Assembly: GCA_030695725.1 (NCBI GenBank)
Contig: JAUYPN010000004.1
Span: 1 to 22,159, forward strand
Source of the DNA: Candidatus Omnitrophota bacterium
GTDB taxonomy: Bacteria > Omnitrophota > Gorgyraeia > 2-01-FULL-45-10
Direction: 5' to 3'
Length of the DNA stretch: 22,159 bases
The notes under the pieces are model-generated. The model did not search any database. It saw only the letters and a list, made by a program, of their open reading frames with translations, and had not been told where the DNA came from. Both the position numbers and the translations under genes were made by a program. Positions 13,425 through 21,187 of this stretch are shown here, in pieces; position 1 is the stretch's first letter, and each line of letters starts with the position of its first letter.

Positions 13425-13874
13425 CTATTTGAAGAGTTCCCTCTCCCTGTCGGTGAGTTCGCCATTGTAGATCCATACGGCTATCTGGAGCCTCTCGTCT
13501 ACGATCTTGACGATATTTCCTTCTTTCTCCATCTCCTGGCCGCGATCGATGTCTCTAACGCTATCCTTGTCTTTATACAGCAGCACAACCTGGTAGGGGA
13601 CCTTGTTCTGCGTTATTTGCTGCTGCAGCAGCACTTTATAATATACGCCGCCGGTATCATTGGAGATATCGAAGAAGTCATACCGGCCCACGTTCTCCAC
13701 CGTGCCGCTCGCGGATATTTTTTTGCCGATGAAATTCTTCTCCAGATCCTGCCGCTGCAGGTCCGTGGCGTGCTTATACTGATCCACGAGTTCGCCGATA
13801 TTCGCATCGGCCGAATATCCTATAGACGCGATCAACAGAACGATCACCGCTAGCGAAATTATCCTCATCATCAT
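13425..13874 (-). CDS. Small exported OB-fold-like (tRNA_anti-like) protein
   Basis: About 149 residues from the ATG at 13874, with a cleavable-looking signal peptide (hydrophobic residues 4-17, then 'GYSADA'). The mature part has 'FIGKKISASGTVENVGR', a pattern seen in periplasmic tRNA_anti-like/OB-fold proteins of unknown function ('GKKIxVTGxV'). Three consecutive ATG codons (13874, 13871, 13868) follow GAGGAGAG at 13877-13884; the second has the best spacing. A frame extension to 13904 is ruled unlikely because the promoter's -10 lies at 13896-13901. Function unknown; OB folds in such proteins could bind oligosaccharides, nucleic acid or protein. Confidence 0.75.
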   Translation of the reverse strand: MMMRIISLAVIVLLIASIGYSADANIGELVDQYKHATDLQRQDLEKNFIGKKISASGTVENVGRYDFFDISNDTGGVYYKVLLQQQITQNKVPYQVVLLYKDKDSVRDIDRGQEMEKEGNIVKIVDERLQIAVWIYNGELTDRERELFK

Positions 13875-13895
13875 ATCTCTCCTCGTATTAGATAA

Positions 13896-13924
13896 AATAT
13901 ACATCCAAAACTAACTTTTTGCAA
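13896..13924 (-). promoter_or_regulatory. Promoter of the minus-strand OB-fold gene
   Basis: On the minus strand, -35 TTGCAA (13919-13924) and -10 TATATT (13896-13901) are exactly 17 bp apart, with the start codon about 22 bp downstream of the -10. This places the transcript start near 13889 and supports translation from 13874-13868. Confidence 0.55.
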
Positions 13925-13957
13925 GAATTATTAATGGCAAAGTAACAATCTATAGGG

Positions 13958-13963
13958 TATAAT
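13958..13963 (+). promoter_or_regulatory. Consensus -10 element upstream of the galT relic
   Basis: A perfect TATAAT lies 42 bp before the GTG start of the galT relic and is preceded by no convincing -35. It may still drive the relic and, through it, the export operon that starts at 14466. Confidence 0.35.
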
Positions 13964-14004
13964 TTACTGTAATAAGCGCATGGTTTGCGCACATAGGGAG
14001 TGGT

Positions 14005-14446
14005 GTGTCCGAATTACGTTATAATATAATAAATAGGGAGTGGGTCGTCATAGCCACGGAGCGGGCGAAGCGGCCGCGCGATTTCGTGAAGTCGCAAAAG
14101 GATATTTTGCCCATCCCCGGATTCCGGCCCGACTGCCCGTTCTGCCCGGGCAAAGAGGGGGACCTCTCCGACGAGACCTTCCGCATCGGCGATAAAGAAG
14201 GATGGAAGACGAGATCGATCTACAACGGTCTCAAAGCTATACTACGGATTGAATAATCCGGACTTTAATTATACGATCCGCTCGATACCGGTAAAAGAGG
14301 ACGGCAAGGACTATTTTCACTGGTATCTGACTATCGTGCCGAGGATCACGCTGCCTGCCGGATTCGAGGTTGGCTCGGGAATTTTTATAAACTCTTCTCT
14401 GCCTGAGGAGAGCGCGGAATTTTTAAGAAATACCAGGGTTCCCTAA
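14005..14446 (+). pseudogene. galT: galT relic with internal deletion (galactose-1-phosphate uridylyltransferase)
   Basis: The 5' part (GTG at 14005, AGGGAG upstream) encodes the GalT N-terminus: 'REWVVIATERAKRP' (11-24) and the zinc-site 'CPFCPG' (44-49), up to 'WKTRSIYN'. From about 14231 a different frame continues as the GalT C-terminus: 'LYYGLNNPDFNYTIRS', 'YFHWYLTIVPR', 'AGFEVGSGIFIN' and 'LPEESAEFLR', ending at 14446. The middle, roughly 150-170 residues including the catalytic HPHxQ histidine motif, is missing, and the two parts are out of frame, the first stopping at 14254-14256. So this is a non-functional Leloir-pathway uridylyltransferase, most simply explained by one internal deletion with its junction near 14227-14235. 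A misassembly would look the same. Confidence 0.85.
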
Positions 14447-14465
14447 TATTTTTTGAAGGGATAGA

Positions 14466-15869
14466 ATGAGACATCTGTTCGGCAAGGGCGCGATCTATCT
14501 TTTAGCGCTCTTTTTGTCTTTTGCGGCCGCCGCCGTTCCTGCCCGCTGCGAAGAGCTTCCGGTAAAAGAAAAAGAAGTTCTGCCGCTCTCTCTCGACGAT
14601 ACCATCCGCATGGCTCTCGGCAACAACAGAGATATCAGGATCCATGAAGAGGAGGTCTCTTTTGCCAAAGCCAATATAACGGCCGCCCAGAGCAAATTCT
14701 TCCCGCAGGCGAGCATCGGTTACGGATTTATGTATAATGATGCGGTTGCCACGACGAACTCCCTGCCCAATAACAGAAAAGATACCCGGATCTTCTACGG
14801 ATTTAAAAGTAACAATCAATTAACGCTTGACGGTAATCAGATGATTTACGACGGCGGCGCGAGTATCGCGAATTTAAAAGAGGCGCGCGTCCGTCTTAAA
14901 GTTCAGGAGGAGACGCTGGCCGCCAGAAGGCTGGATATAGAATTTGAAGCCAGACGATTATTCTACGGCCTCCTTCTCGCCTATGAGACTCTGCGCATAA
15001 ACCAGAACCTGGTAGATCAGTCCCGGTCCCATTACGAAAACGTAAGAAATAAATTTGAACAGGGCACTTCATCGAGGTTTGACGCGCTGCAGTCGAAGGT
15101 CCAGGTGTCGAAACTCATTCCCGCGCTGGTCCAGGCCGAGAATTCCATCGAGATAATTTCAAACGACCTGAAGAAGCTTTTGTATCTCGACATAGGATGC
15201 GGTATAAGACTTAAAGAGAGCCTCCGGTATCTTCCGATCGACGTAAACTTAGAAGAGTTTCTGAGCGAGGCGTACAGGAACAGCCCCCAGATGCGCCTTA
15301 AGATCCTCGGAGTGGACCTCGAGAAATGGGCTATAGAATTCGCGAAGTCCGGATGGTATCCGAACATCAACGCCGCCGGAAATTATCTATACACTTCCGA
15401 CAAGATCATGAACATGATAAATCCGCGCCACGACAACTGGAATCTCAGATTAAGCGCCAGCTTCTCCATCTTCGACGGCATGTCGACGCTGGCGAAGGTC
15501 AAAGAGGCCCAGTCGCGCTATTCCCAGGCGGCCCTGTCCAAGGAAAATATAATAGAACAGATAGCGGTCGATGTAAGGCGCGGCTGTCTCGACCTTAAAG
15601 AGTCGCACGCGATAATACTCTCGCAGAAGGACTCTCTCGCGGAAGCGAAGGACGCGTTAAACATATCCTACATAGGCTATGATAACGGCGTCATGATAAA
15701 TCTGGATGTCATAGACGCCCAGGTATCTTTAAGCCAGGTCGAAAAGAACCTTGCCGGAGGCATATACGATTATCTTATAGCGGAAGCCTTTCTTGATAAG
15801 GTCATGGGGCGGGAGTACTTGTCTTTTTATTTAAAAAAATCGGAGGAAGCAAATGATAAAAAAAAGTAG
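14466..15869 (+). CDS. TolC-family outer membrane efflux channel protein
   Basis: A 467-residue protein with a signal peptide (hydrophobic 9-24, 'ARCEE' near cleavage) and two outer-membrane-efflux repeats (about 40-245 and 255-455), rich in long coiled-coil helices such as 'YENVRNKFEQGTSSRFDAL'. 'SLDDTIRMALGNNRDI' near the N-terminus is typical for TolC/OEP proteins. It would trimerise as the outer-membrane exit duct for the exporter encoded downstream. First gene of the six-gene export operon; GAAGGGATAG precedes the ATG. Its last 17 bp overlap the HlyD-like gene. Confidence 0.93.
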   Translation: MRHLFGKGAIYLLALFLSFAAAAVPARCEELPVKEKEVLPLSLDDTIRMALGNNRDIRIHEEEVSFAKANITAAQSKFFPQASIGYGFMYNDAVATTNSLPNNRKDTRIFYGFKSNNQLTLDGNQMIYDGGASIANLKEARVRLKVQEETLAARRLDIEFEARRLFYGLLLAYETLRINQNLVDQSRSHYENVRNKFEQGTSSRFDALQSKVQVSKLIPALVQAENSIEIISNDLKKLLYLDIGCGIRLKESLRYLPIDVNLEEFLSEAYRNSPQMRLKILGVDLEKWAIEFAKSGWYPNINAAGNYLYTSDKIMNMINPRHDNWNLRLSASFSIFDGMSTLAKVKEAQSRYSQAALSKENIIEQIAVDVRRGCLDLKESHAIILSQKDSLAEAKDALNISYIGYDNGVMINLDVIDAQVSLSQVEKNLAGGIYDYLIAEAFLDKVMGREYLSFYLKKSEEANDKKK

Positions 15870-16686
15870 GCTTATCGGCTTGATATCCGCGCTTTTAATA
15901 ATCGCCGCCGCGTTCGCGGCGTATTTTGGTTTCGAACTTACCCGCGACCACAAGGTGATAAAAGTCTCAGGCAACATCGAGGGAAATGACGTGCGCATAT
16001 CTTTCAGGGTCTCCGGGCAGATCCTGAACCTACTGGCCGACGAGGGCTCTCTCCTCAAGATGGGCCAGATAGTGGCGAGGCTTAACACGGATGAACTGAC
16101 CAAAATACAGAAAGAGGCCGAGGCGCAGCTGAAGTCGGCCGAATTTCAATATCAGCTGTCGAAAGACGATTACATCAGAAATGAGAACCTTTACAAAGCG
16201 GGCGCTATCTCCGCCCAGAAGCGGGATCAATATAAGACGACCGCCGACACCGACTGGGCGAATGTCAAGAGCGCGCAGGCTCAAACCGAGCTCTCGAATA
16301 CAAAGCTCGGCTGGGCGGACCTGGCTTCTCCGCTCAATGGCTATATACTTGTAAAGAGCGCCGAAGAAGGCGAGGTCGTTCAGGTCGGAGCGCCCGTATT
16401 CACCGCGGTGGACTTGAACAACATATGGGTGACGGCATACATAAATGAGACCGATGTGGGAAAGGTCAACCTCAACCAGAAGGCCGCGGTGAAGATAGAC
16501 TCATTTCCGCACAAAAGTTACAAAGGATGGGTGTCGTTCATCTCCCAGCAGGCGGAATTTACCCCAAAATATATTCAGACCACGACGGAGCGCGTTAAGC
16601 TCGTATACAGGATAAAAGTAAGGGTGGATAATACGAGCCTCGAATTGAAGCCGGGCATGCCGGCAGATGCGTACATAAACCCATAG
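15853..16686 (+). CDS. HlyD/YbhG-type periplasmic adaptor (membrane fusion protein)
   Basis: A 277-residue adaptor with one N-terminal membrane anchor (about 7-27). A lipoyl-like half motif ('ISFRVSGQILNLLADEGSLL', about 49-68) comes first, then a coiled-coil hairpin (about 85-155) and the second lipoyl half ('ASPLNGYILVKSAEEGEVV', about 168-186). The beta-barrel part 'VTAYINETDVGKVNLNQ' follows, and the protein ends at 'LELKPGMPADAYI'. It links an inner-membrane pump to TolC. The size and gene order match E. coli YbhG. GGAGGAAG upstream decides the start inside the tolC-like gene. Confidence 0.92.
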   Translation: MIKKSRLIGLISALLIIAAAFAAYFGFELTRDHKVIKVSGNIEGNDVRISFRVSGQILNLLADEGSLLKMGQIVARLNTDELTKIQKEAEAQLKSAEFQYQLSKDDYIRNENLYKAGAISAQKRDQYKTTADTDWANVKSAQAQTELSNTKLGWADLASPLNGYILVKSAEEGEVVQVGAPVFTAVDLNNIWVTAYINETDVGKVNLNQKAAVKIDSFPHKSYKGWVSFISQQAEFTPKYIQTTTERVKLVYRIKVRVDNTSLELKPGMPADAYINP

Positions 16687-16687
16687 T

Positions 16688-17422
16688 ATGACAGCCATAA
16701 AGACGGTCAATCTTACCAGGAAATTCGGCGATCTCATCGCGGTAAACGATCTCAATATAGAAGTTGAAGCGGGCGAGATCTTCGGCCTCGTCGGTCCCGA
16801 CGGCGCAGGCAAGACGACTACCATGCGCCTCTTGACGGGCATAATGGAGCCTACCAGAGGCGAGGCATGGGTGTATAACAGGCACACCGTGAAAGAAGCG
16901 GAACTCCTGAAAGACAATATCGGGTATATGTCGCAGAGGTTCGGCCTTTACGAAGACCTCACCGTAATGGAGAATATAAACTTCTACGCCGACATCTATT
17001 GTGTGAAGCCCGGAGCCGCAAGAGACGAGAAGATAAAGGAGCTCCTGGGGTTTTCGGCCCTGACGCCGTTTAAGGACCGCCTGGCGGGAAAGCTCTCCGG
17101 CGGCATGAAGCAGAAAGCGGGATTGGCCTGCGCCCTCATACACACGCCCAAGGTGCTCTTTCTCGATGAGCCGACCAACGGCGTGGATCCCGTATCGAGA
17201 AGGGACTTCTGGGGCATACTCTACCAGTTATTAAAAGAAAAGGTCGCGATACTATTTTCCACATCATATCTCGACGAAGCCGAGCGGTGTAAAAGGGTGG
17301 GCCTTATACATAAAGGAAGGCTCTTAAGATGCGATACGCCGGACGCGATAAAGGAAGAAAAGAGCGCGAGAACGCTCGAAGCGGCGTTTATAGAGATAAT
17401 AAAGGAGTATGAGGGTGGGTGA
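16688..17422 (+). CDS. ABC exporter ATPase, first (YbhF N-half-like, no H-loop His)
   Basis: A 244-residue nucleotide-binding domain: Walker A 'GPDGAGKTT' (36-44), Q83, signature 'LSGGMKQK' (136-143), Walker B 'VLFLDEP' (156-162), D-loop 'GVDP' (165-168). The switch position reads 'FSTSYLDEAE', with Ser193 where the catalytic H-loop histidine normally sits, so this subunit probably has a degenerate active site. Together with the next gene it corresponds to the two halves of fused YbhF. It starts 1 bp after the adaptor stop and overlaps the next gene by 14 bp. Confidence 0.93.
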   Translation: MTAIKTVNLTRKFGDLIAVNDLNIEVEAGEIFGLVGPDGAGKTTTMRLLTGIMEPTRGEAWVYNRHTVKEAELLKDNIGYMSQRFGLYEDLTVMENINFYADIYCVKPGAARDEKIKELLGFSALTPFKDRLAGKLSGGMKQKAGLACALIHTPKVLFLDEPTNGVDPVSRRDFWGILYQLLKEKVAILFSTSYLDEAERCKRVGLIHKGRLLRCDTPDAIKEEKSARTLEAAFIEIIKEYEGG

Positions 17423-18359
17423 GACAGCCGTAAGCGTACAGGGCCTGGAGAAGAAGTTTGGAAGTTTTACCGCGGTAAACCGGATAAACTTCGAAGTCGA
17501 GCGCGGCGAGATATTCGGATTTTTAGGTCCTAACGGCGCGGGCAAATCCACCACCATAAGGATGCTTTGCGGCATCATCACGCCGACTTCCGGCTCGGGC
17601 ACGGTAGGCGGATTCAATATAATAAGTGAACAGGAGAAGATAAAACAGAATATCGGATACATGTCGCAGAGATTTTCCCTCTACGATGACCTGACGGTGG
17701 AAGAGAATATAAATTTTTACAGCGGTATATATAAGCTCTCGAAAAAAGACAAGGATGAGAGGAAGGAGAAGATAATAAGCCTCGCCGGCATAGAATCTTT
17801 CAGGCATAATCTGACGAAGACGCTTTCGGGCGGGTGGAAGCAGCGCCTTGCCCTCGGCTGCTCCCTCATCCATGAGCCGCGGATAATATTTCTGGATGAG
17901 CCGACGTCCGGCGTCGATCCGATAACAAGGAATAATTTCTGGAGCATAATAAAAGAGCTGGCGGGTAAGGGCGTGACCGTATTTGTCACCACTCATTATA
18001 TGGACGAAGCCGAGAATTGCGGCCGCATGACGCTCATCTACAAAGGTACGATAATAGCGATGGGCACGCCTGAAGAGATGAAGACCAAATATATGAAGAA
18101 TGATGTCGTGGAGATACGCGTTGCCGGCCCCGAAGAATGGATCGATGGGCTTTCCGCGATAGAAGGCATCAAAGAAGCCGCGCTTTTCGGAAACGCGATC
18201 CACGTCGTTACGCCAAACGTTACAAAAGTCTCACCTCTCATAGATAAGTTATTCAAGAGCGCGGATATCAAGGAATATACTATAAGTAAGATAAAGCCGT
18301 CTCTCGAAGACGTCTTCGTCTCATCGATCGAAACTTACGATAAGGAACACTCCTCATGA
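17409..18359 (+). CDS. ABC exporter ATPase, second (YbhF C-half-like, complete motifs)
   Basis: A 316-residue ATPase: Walker A 'GPNGAGKST' (40-48), Q87, signature 'LSGGWKQR' (139-146), Walker B and D-loop 'FLDEPTSGVDP' (161-171), H-loop H196 in 'TTHYMDEAE', then a C-terminal extension (about 230-316, 'KPSLEDVFV'), as in drug-exporter ATPases of the DrrA/CcmA type. With an intact H-loop it would be the active partner of the degenerate first ATPase. The ATG at 17409 is only 1 nt from AGGAG (17403-17407); a GTG at 17415 has ideal 7-nt spacing and is the likelier start. Stop overlaps the next ATG (ATGA). Confidence 0.93.
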   Translation: MRVGETAVSVQGLEKKFGSFTAVNRINFEVERGEIFGFLGPNGAGKSTTIRMLCGIITPTSGSGTVGGFNIISEQEKIKQNIGYMSQRFSLYDDLTVEENINFYSGIYKLSKKDKDERKEKIISLAGIESFRHNLTKTLSGGWKQRLALGCSLIHEPRIIFLDEPTSGVDPITRNNFWSIIKELAGKGVTVFVTTHYMDEAENCGRMTLIYKGTIIAMGTPEEMKTKYMKNDVVEIRVAGPEEWIDGLSAIEGIKEAALFGNAIHVVTPNVTKVSPLIDKLFKSADIKEYTISKIKPSLEDVFVSSIETYDKEHSS

Positions 18360-19486
18360 ACCTGCGCAGAACGAGAGCGATATTCAATAAAGAGTTCATA
18401 CAGATATGGCGCGACCCGAGGAGCCTTGCGCTGGCATTCGCCATTCCTATGCTGTTATTGGTCCTGTTCGGATATGCGCTCTCCCTCGACATAGACAATA
18501 TACCCATGGCCGTGTGGAATCAGGACGGCTCGCAGACTTCCATGCGCTTCCTCGATAATTTTAAGCTTTCGAAATACTTCAAGATAATCGGATATTATGA
18601 TAATTACCCGGCCATGGAACATCTCATTGACAAAGGCGACGCTATGATAGCGATGGTCATACATAAGGATTTTTCGAAGTACATACAATCCAACGGCCTG
18701 GCGCCGCTGCAGGTTATTATCGACGGAAGCGACTCCAATACGGCGCAGACAGTGCTTGGTTATGTCAATAACGTCGTCTACTCCTATAATCAGAAATTCA
18801 TGCAGGACGCGCTCGCGGCGAACAGCATAGCTAACTCTACGCCCGTGGATCTGCGCTCAAGGATATGGTTTAACCAGGACCTCGACAGCAAGCTCTTCAT
18901 CGTCCCGGGGCTCATCGCCATCATAATGATGATAATAGCCGCTCTTCTTACATCACTCACCATAGCCAGGGAGTGGGAGCGCGGCACGATGGAACAGCTC
19001 ATATCGACTCCGGTAAGGAGCATAGAGCTCATCGTCGGAAAATTCGCCCCGTATTTTGTCATAGGGTTCATAGATCTCGCGATATCGGTTTTAATGGGCA
19101 TACTCTTGTTCGGAGTTCCTTTGAGAGGAAACGTGATCCTGCTGGTTATCACGAGCGGAATATTTTTAACCGGTGCCCTCATGCTGGGCATATACATATC
19201 CGTCGCGGCAAAGAGCCAGCTCATGGCCAGCCAAATGGCGATAATTACATCGTTCCTGCCGACATTCATGCTTTCGGGTTTCACGTATGAGATATTCAAC
19301 ATGCCCGTTTGGGTGCAGTACATCACATATCTGGTGCCCGCGAGATATTTCATAGTGATATTGCGCGGGATATATCTGAAAGGCGCCGGCATGGAAGCAC
19401 TTTGGCCGAATATAATAGCGTTATTGATATTTTCTTTTATAGCTGTCAGGCTGGCTATCATGAAGTTCAAGAAGAAAGTAGCTTAA
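18356..19486 (+). CDS. ABC-2 type permease, first (YbhS-like)
   Basis: A 376-residue permease with the ABC2_membrane_3 layout: 'KEFIQIWRDPRSL' (13-25) before TM1 (about 25-46), a large extracytoplasmic domain (about 47-182), then five more membrane segments from about 184 to 370. 'AREWERGTMEQL' (205-216 region) is the usual coupling segment between TM2 and TM3, and 'LSGFTYEIFNMPVW' precedes the last helix. It would pair with the second permease to form the transport pore of the TolC-dependent exporter. Overlaps the preceding ATPase by 4 bp. Confidence 0.92.
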   Translation: MNLRRTRAIFNKEFIQIWRDPRSLALAFAIPMLLLVLFGYALSLDIDNIPMAVWNQDGSQTSMRFLDNFKLSKYFKIIGYYDNYPAMEHLIDKGDAMIAMVIHKDFSKYIQSNGLAPLQVIIDGSDSNTAQTVLGYVNNVVYSYNQKFMQDALAANSIANSTPVDLRSRIWFNQDLDSKLFIVPGLIAIIMMIIAALLTSLTIAREWERGTMEQLISTPVRSIELIVGKFAPYFVIGFIDLAISVLMGILLFGVPLRGNVILLVITSGIFLTGALMLGIYISVAAKSQLMASQMAIITSFLPTFMLSGFTYEIFNMPVWVQYITYLVPARYFIVILRGIYLKGAGMEALWPNIIALLIFSFIAVRLAIMKFKKKVA

Positions 19487-19493
19487 GATAATC

Positions 19494-20624
19494 ATGTTCA
19501 CAAGAATAACGTCATTGATCGTAAAGGAGTTCCTGCAGGTCTTTCGCGATCCGCGTATGAAGTTCGTGATATTCGTCTCTCCCGTAGTACAGGTCCTGAT
19601 ATTCGGATACGCGGCGACGATGGACATAACTAACGTCCCGACCGCTGTTTACGACCTCGATAATACCAAAGAGAGCCGCGACATAATAAGGGACTTCAGC
19701 TATTCGAAATATTTTGATATCCAGAATTACCTGCAGAAAGAAGAGGATATAAAATATGTGATGGACCGCGCCAGGATAAAGGCGGTCATAAAATTTAATC
19801 GCGGATTCGCCCAGGACCTCACCGGCAACAATAGCGCCGAGATGCAACTGATCGTCGACGGCACCGATTCCAACGCGGCCCAGATAGTCCTGGGCTACGC
19901 CGGGACCATCGTAGGTAATTACAACGCCAGGGCCCTTGAGGACCGCGCCGAGATCTTCCTGAAACACAAAAACATATATCCGGTCGTCGAATTAAGGGAC
20001 AGGGAATGGTTCAATGAAAATCTCTATTCCAAAAATTTTTATCTCCCCGGCGTCATAGCGGTGATAGTGACGCTGATGTCGCTCATTCTCACATCGATGG
20101 CTATCGTGAGGGAAAAAGAGATAGGCACTATGGAGCAGCTGATCGTGAGCCCCATCAAACCCATAGAGCTCATCATGGGAAAGATCACGCCATTTGGGAT
20201 AATAGCGATAGTGCAGATGGTCATGATAGCGGTGGTGGGTGTTATGTGGTTCAAGATACCATGCAGAGGCAGTATACCTCTTCTTTTTGGCGCGACCCTT
20301 GTTTATCTCTTGACGAGCCTCGGCATAGGGCTATTCATATCTACCATATCATCGACACAACAGGAAGCGATGATGGCTGTCTTTCTCTTCTATTTCCCGG
20401 CGATCCTCTTGTCCGGTTTCGCGTATCCGGTCGCGAACATGCCTCATTGGGTCCAGATCATAACCACATTAAATCCGCTAAAATATTACCTAGTCATCTT
20501 AAGGAGTATATTCCTGAAAGGCGTAGGTATCTCTGTCTTATGGGACGAGATGCTCGTCCTTCTCGTCATGGGCGCGGCCGTCATCACCTTAAGCTCCTCG
20601 CGCTTCCAGAAAAACCTTGGATAA
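19494..20624 (+). CDS. ABC-2 type permease, second (YbhR-like)
   Basis: Same length (376) and layout as the previous gene, clearly its paralogue: 'KEFLQVFRDPRMKF' (11-24), TM1 about 24-44, extracytoplasmic domain about 45-180 with 'VDGTDSNAAQIVLGY' (the first permease has 'IDGSDSNTAQTVLGY'), coupling segment 'REKEIGTMEQLIVSP', and 'LSGFAYPVANMPHWVQ' before the last helix. Last gene of the export operon, 7 bp after the first permease. Substrate unknown; E. coli YbhGFSR has been linked to drug and cation efflux, but export of an envelope lipid or glycan is equally possible. Confidence 0.92.
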   Translation: MFTRITSLIVKEFLQVFRDPRMKFVIFVSPVVQVLIFGYAATMDITNVPTAVYDLDNTKESRDIIRDFSYSKYFDIQNYLQKEEDIKYVMDRARIKAVIKFNRGFAQDLTGNNSAEMQLIVDGTDSNAAQIVLGYAGTIVGNYNARALEDRAEIFLKHKNIYPVVELRDREWFNENLYSKNFYLPGVIAVIVTLMSLILTSMAIVREKEIGTMEQLIVSPIKPIELIMGKITPFGIIAIVQMVMIAVVGVMWFKIPCRGSIPLLFGATLVYLLTSLGIGLFISTISSTQQEAMMAVFLFYFPAILLSGFAYPVANMPHWVQIITTLNPLKYYLVILRSIFLKGVGISVLWDEMLVLLVMGAAVITLSSSRFQKNLG

Positions 20625-20687
20625 CGGTGAGCCTTCTTGCAAAAGTCAGATATTGTGGTAGACTTATTACTGCAGGCAGTAGGGCAC

Positions 20688-20704
20688 ACTTAAGTTACTT
20701 AAGT
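20688..20704. repeat. Inverted repeat ACTTAAG-TTA-CTTAAGT
   Basis: Seven-bp arms (20688-20694 and 20698-20704) with a 3-bp spacer, 64 bp after the last permease gene and only 3 bp before the next hairpin. It may be part of the termination region of the export operon, or a protein site. Confidence 0.4.
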
Positions 20705-20707
20705 AGC

Positions 20708-20735
20708 ACTGGGACACGCTTTGGTGTGTCCTAGT
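20708..20735 (+). terminator. 10-bp stem hairpin after the export operon
   Basis: ACTGGGACAC (20708-20717) pairs over its full length with GTGTCCTAGT (20726-20735), one G-T pair included, closing an 8-nt loop GCTTTGGT. It is positioned to end the export operon transcript but has no U-tract, so it may be factor-dependent or a dispersed hairpin repeat. Confidence 0.45.
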
Positions 20736-20763
20736 GATGTTTGTTATATCGAAAGAGGTTTTG

Positions 20764-21060
20764 GTGAATAAGCAAAGATGGTTCGTAATACTGTCTATAT
20801 CCTTTCTGGTTCAATGTGTAGTCTCCTCGCGGGCGCTGTCCCTTGAAAGTAGCCTTCTGAACGCTCCGGCAAACGCAGTTATAGCGTCGGAACTATCTGC
20901 GACCATTTGCGTTACATCTGCGAAAATCTGCGTTCACAAAGGGTTTTTCAACAGTCCCGCAACGTCCCGACCGTCGATTCATCCTAACGACGTCCTCTCT
21001 GGTTGCAAGATTGAACCCATCGGTATTTTCGACCCTTCCACTCTCTCCCGAAGTCTCTAA
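20764..21060 (+). CDS. Signal-peptide ORF, probably a truncated or decayed secreted protein
   Basis: The GTG at 20764 follows AAAGAGG with 5-6 nt spacing and opens a convincing signal peptide: basic 'NKQR' then a hydrophobic run 'WFVILSISFLVQCVV' and 'SSRALS' near cleavage. After about 40 residues the frame runs through a tract of CGCAGAT-type DNA repeats and then low-quality, Ser/Pro/Cys-containing sequence ending at 21058-21060. So only the N-terminus looks like a real gene, apparently joined to non-coding or inserted DNA. The frame is also open from 20734, but that part has no ribosome site. Function not recognisable. Confidence 0.4.
   Translation: MNKQRWFVILSISFLVQCVVSSRALSLESSLLNAPANAVIASELSATICVTSAKICVHKGFFNSPATSRPSIHPNDVLSGCKIEPIGIFDPSTLSRSL
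20895..20932 (-). repeat. Four CGCAGAT-type repeats in helical phase
   Basis: On the plus strand ATCTGCG, ATTTGCG, ATCTGCG and ATCTGCG begin at 20895, 20905, 20916 and 20926 (10, 11, 10 bp apart); on the minus strand they read CGCAGAT/CGCAAAT. Short ACGCAGAT-like tracts are found between genes in many environmental genomes. Their presence argues that the surrounding frame is not intact coding sequence. Confidence 0.6.
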
Positions 21061-21093
21061 CTGTTAAAGAACAAAAAACTTAGTTATTTTCCA

Positions 21094-21121
21094 TTGACAA
21101 ATTGCGTTTCGGGTGTACAAT
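21094..21121 (+). promoter_or_regulatory. Strong promoter for the terminal secreted protein
   Basis: A consensus -35 TTGACA (21094-21099) and -10 TACAAT (21116-21121) are 16 bp apart. A perfect TATAAT overlaps just downstream (21122-21127) but at 22-bp spacing. The gene's Shine-Dalgarno GGAGG (21179-21183) and ATG follow about 60 bp later, leaving an AT-rich leader. Confidence 0.6.
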
Positions 21122-21187
21122 TATAATACTTTAGTAAACTAATAAAAAGTAGGCACTTCAAAAATCAGTCAAACTAATGGAGGCAAC

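Noticed and set aside
17523..18203. Minus-strand 226-codon frame
   Set aside because: It is antisense to the second ABC ATPase, whose motifs are complete; the frame is a by-product of codon bias.
20960..21075. rRNA leader or spacer remnant (CTGTTAAAGAAC at the end)
   Set aside because: Only a short word resembles rRNA operon spacers; no rRNA sequence accompanies it.
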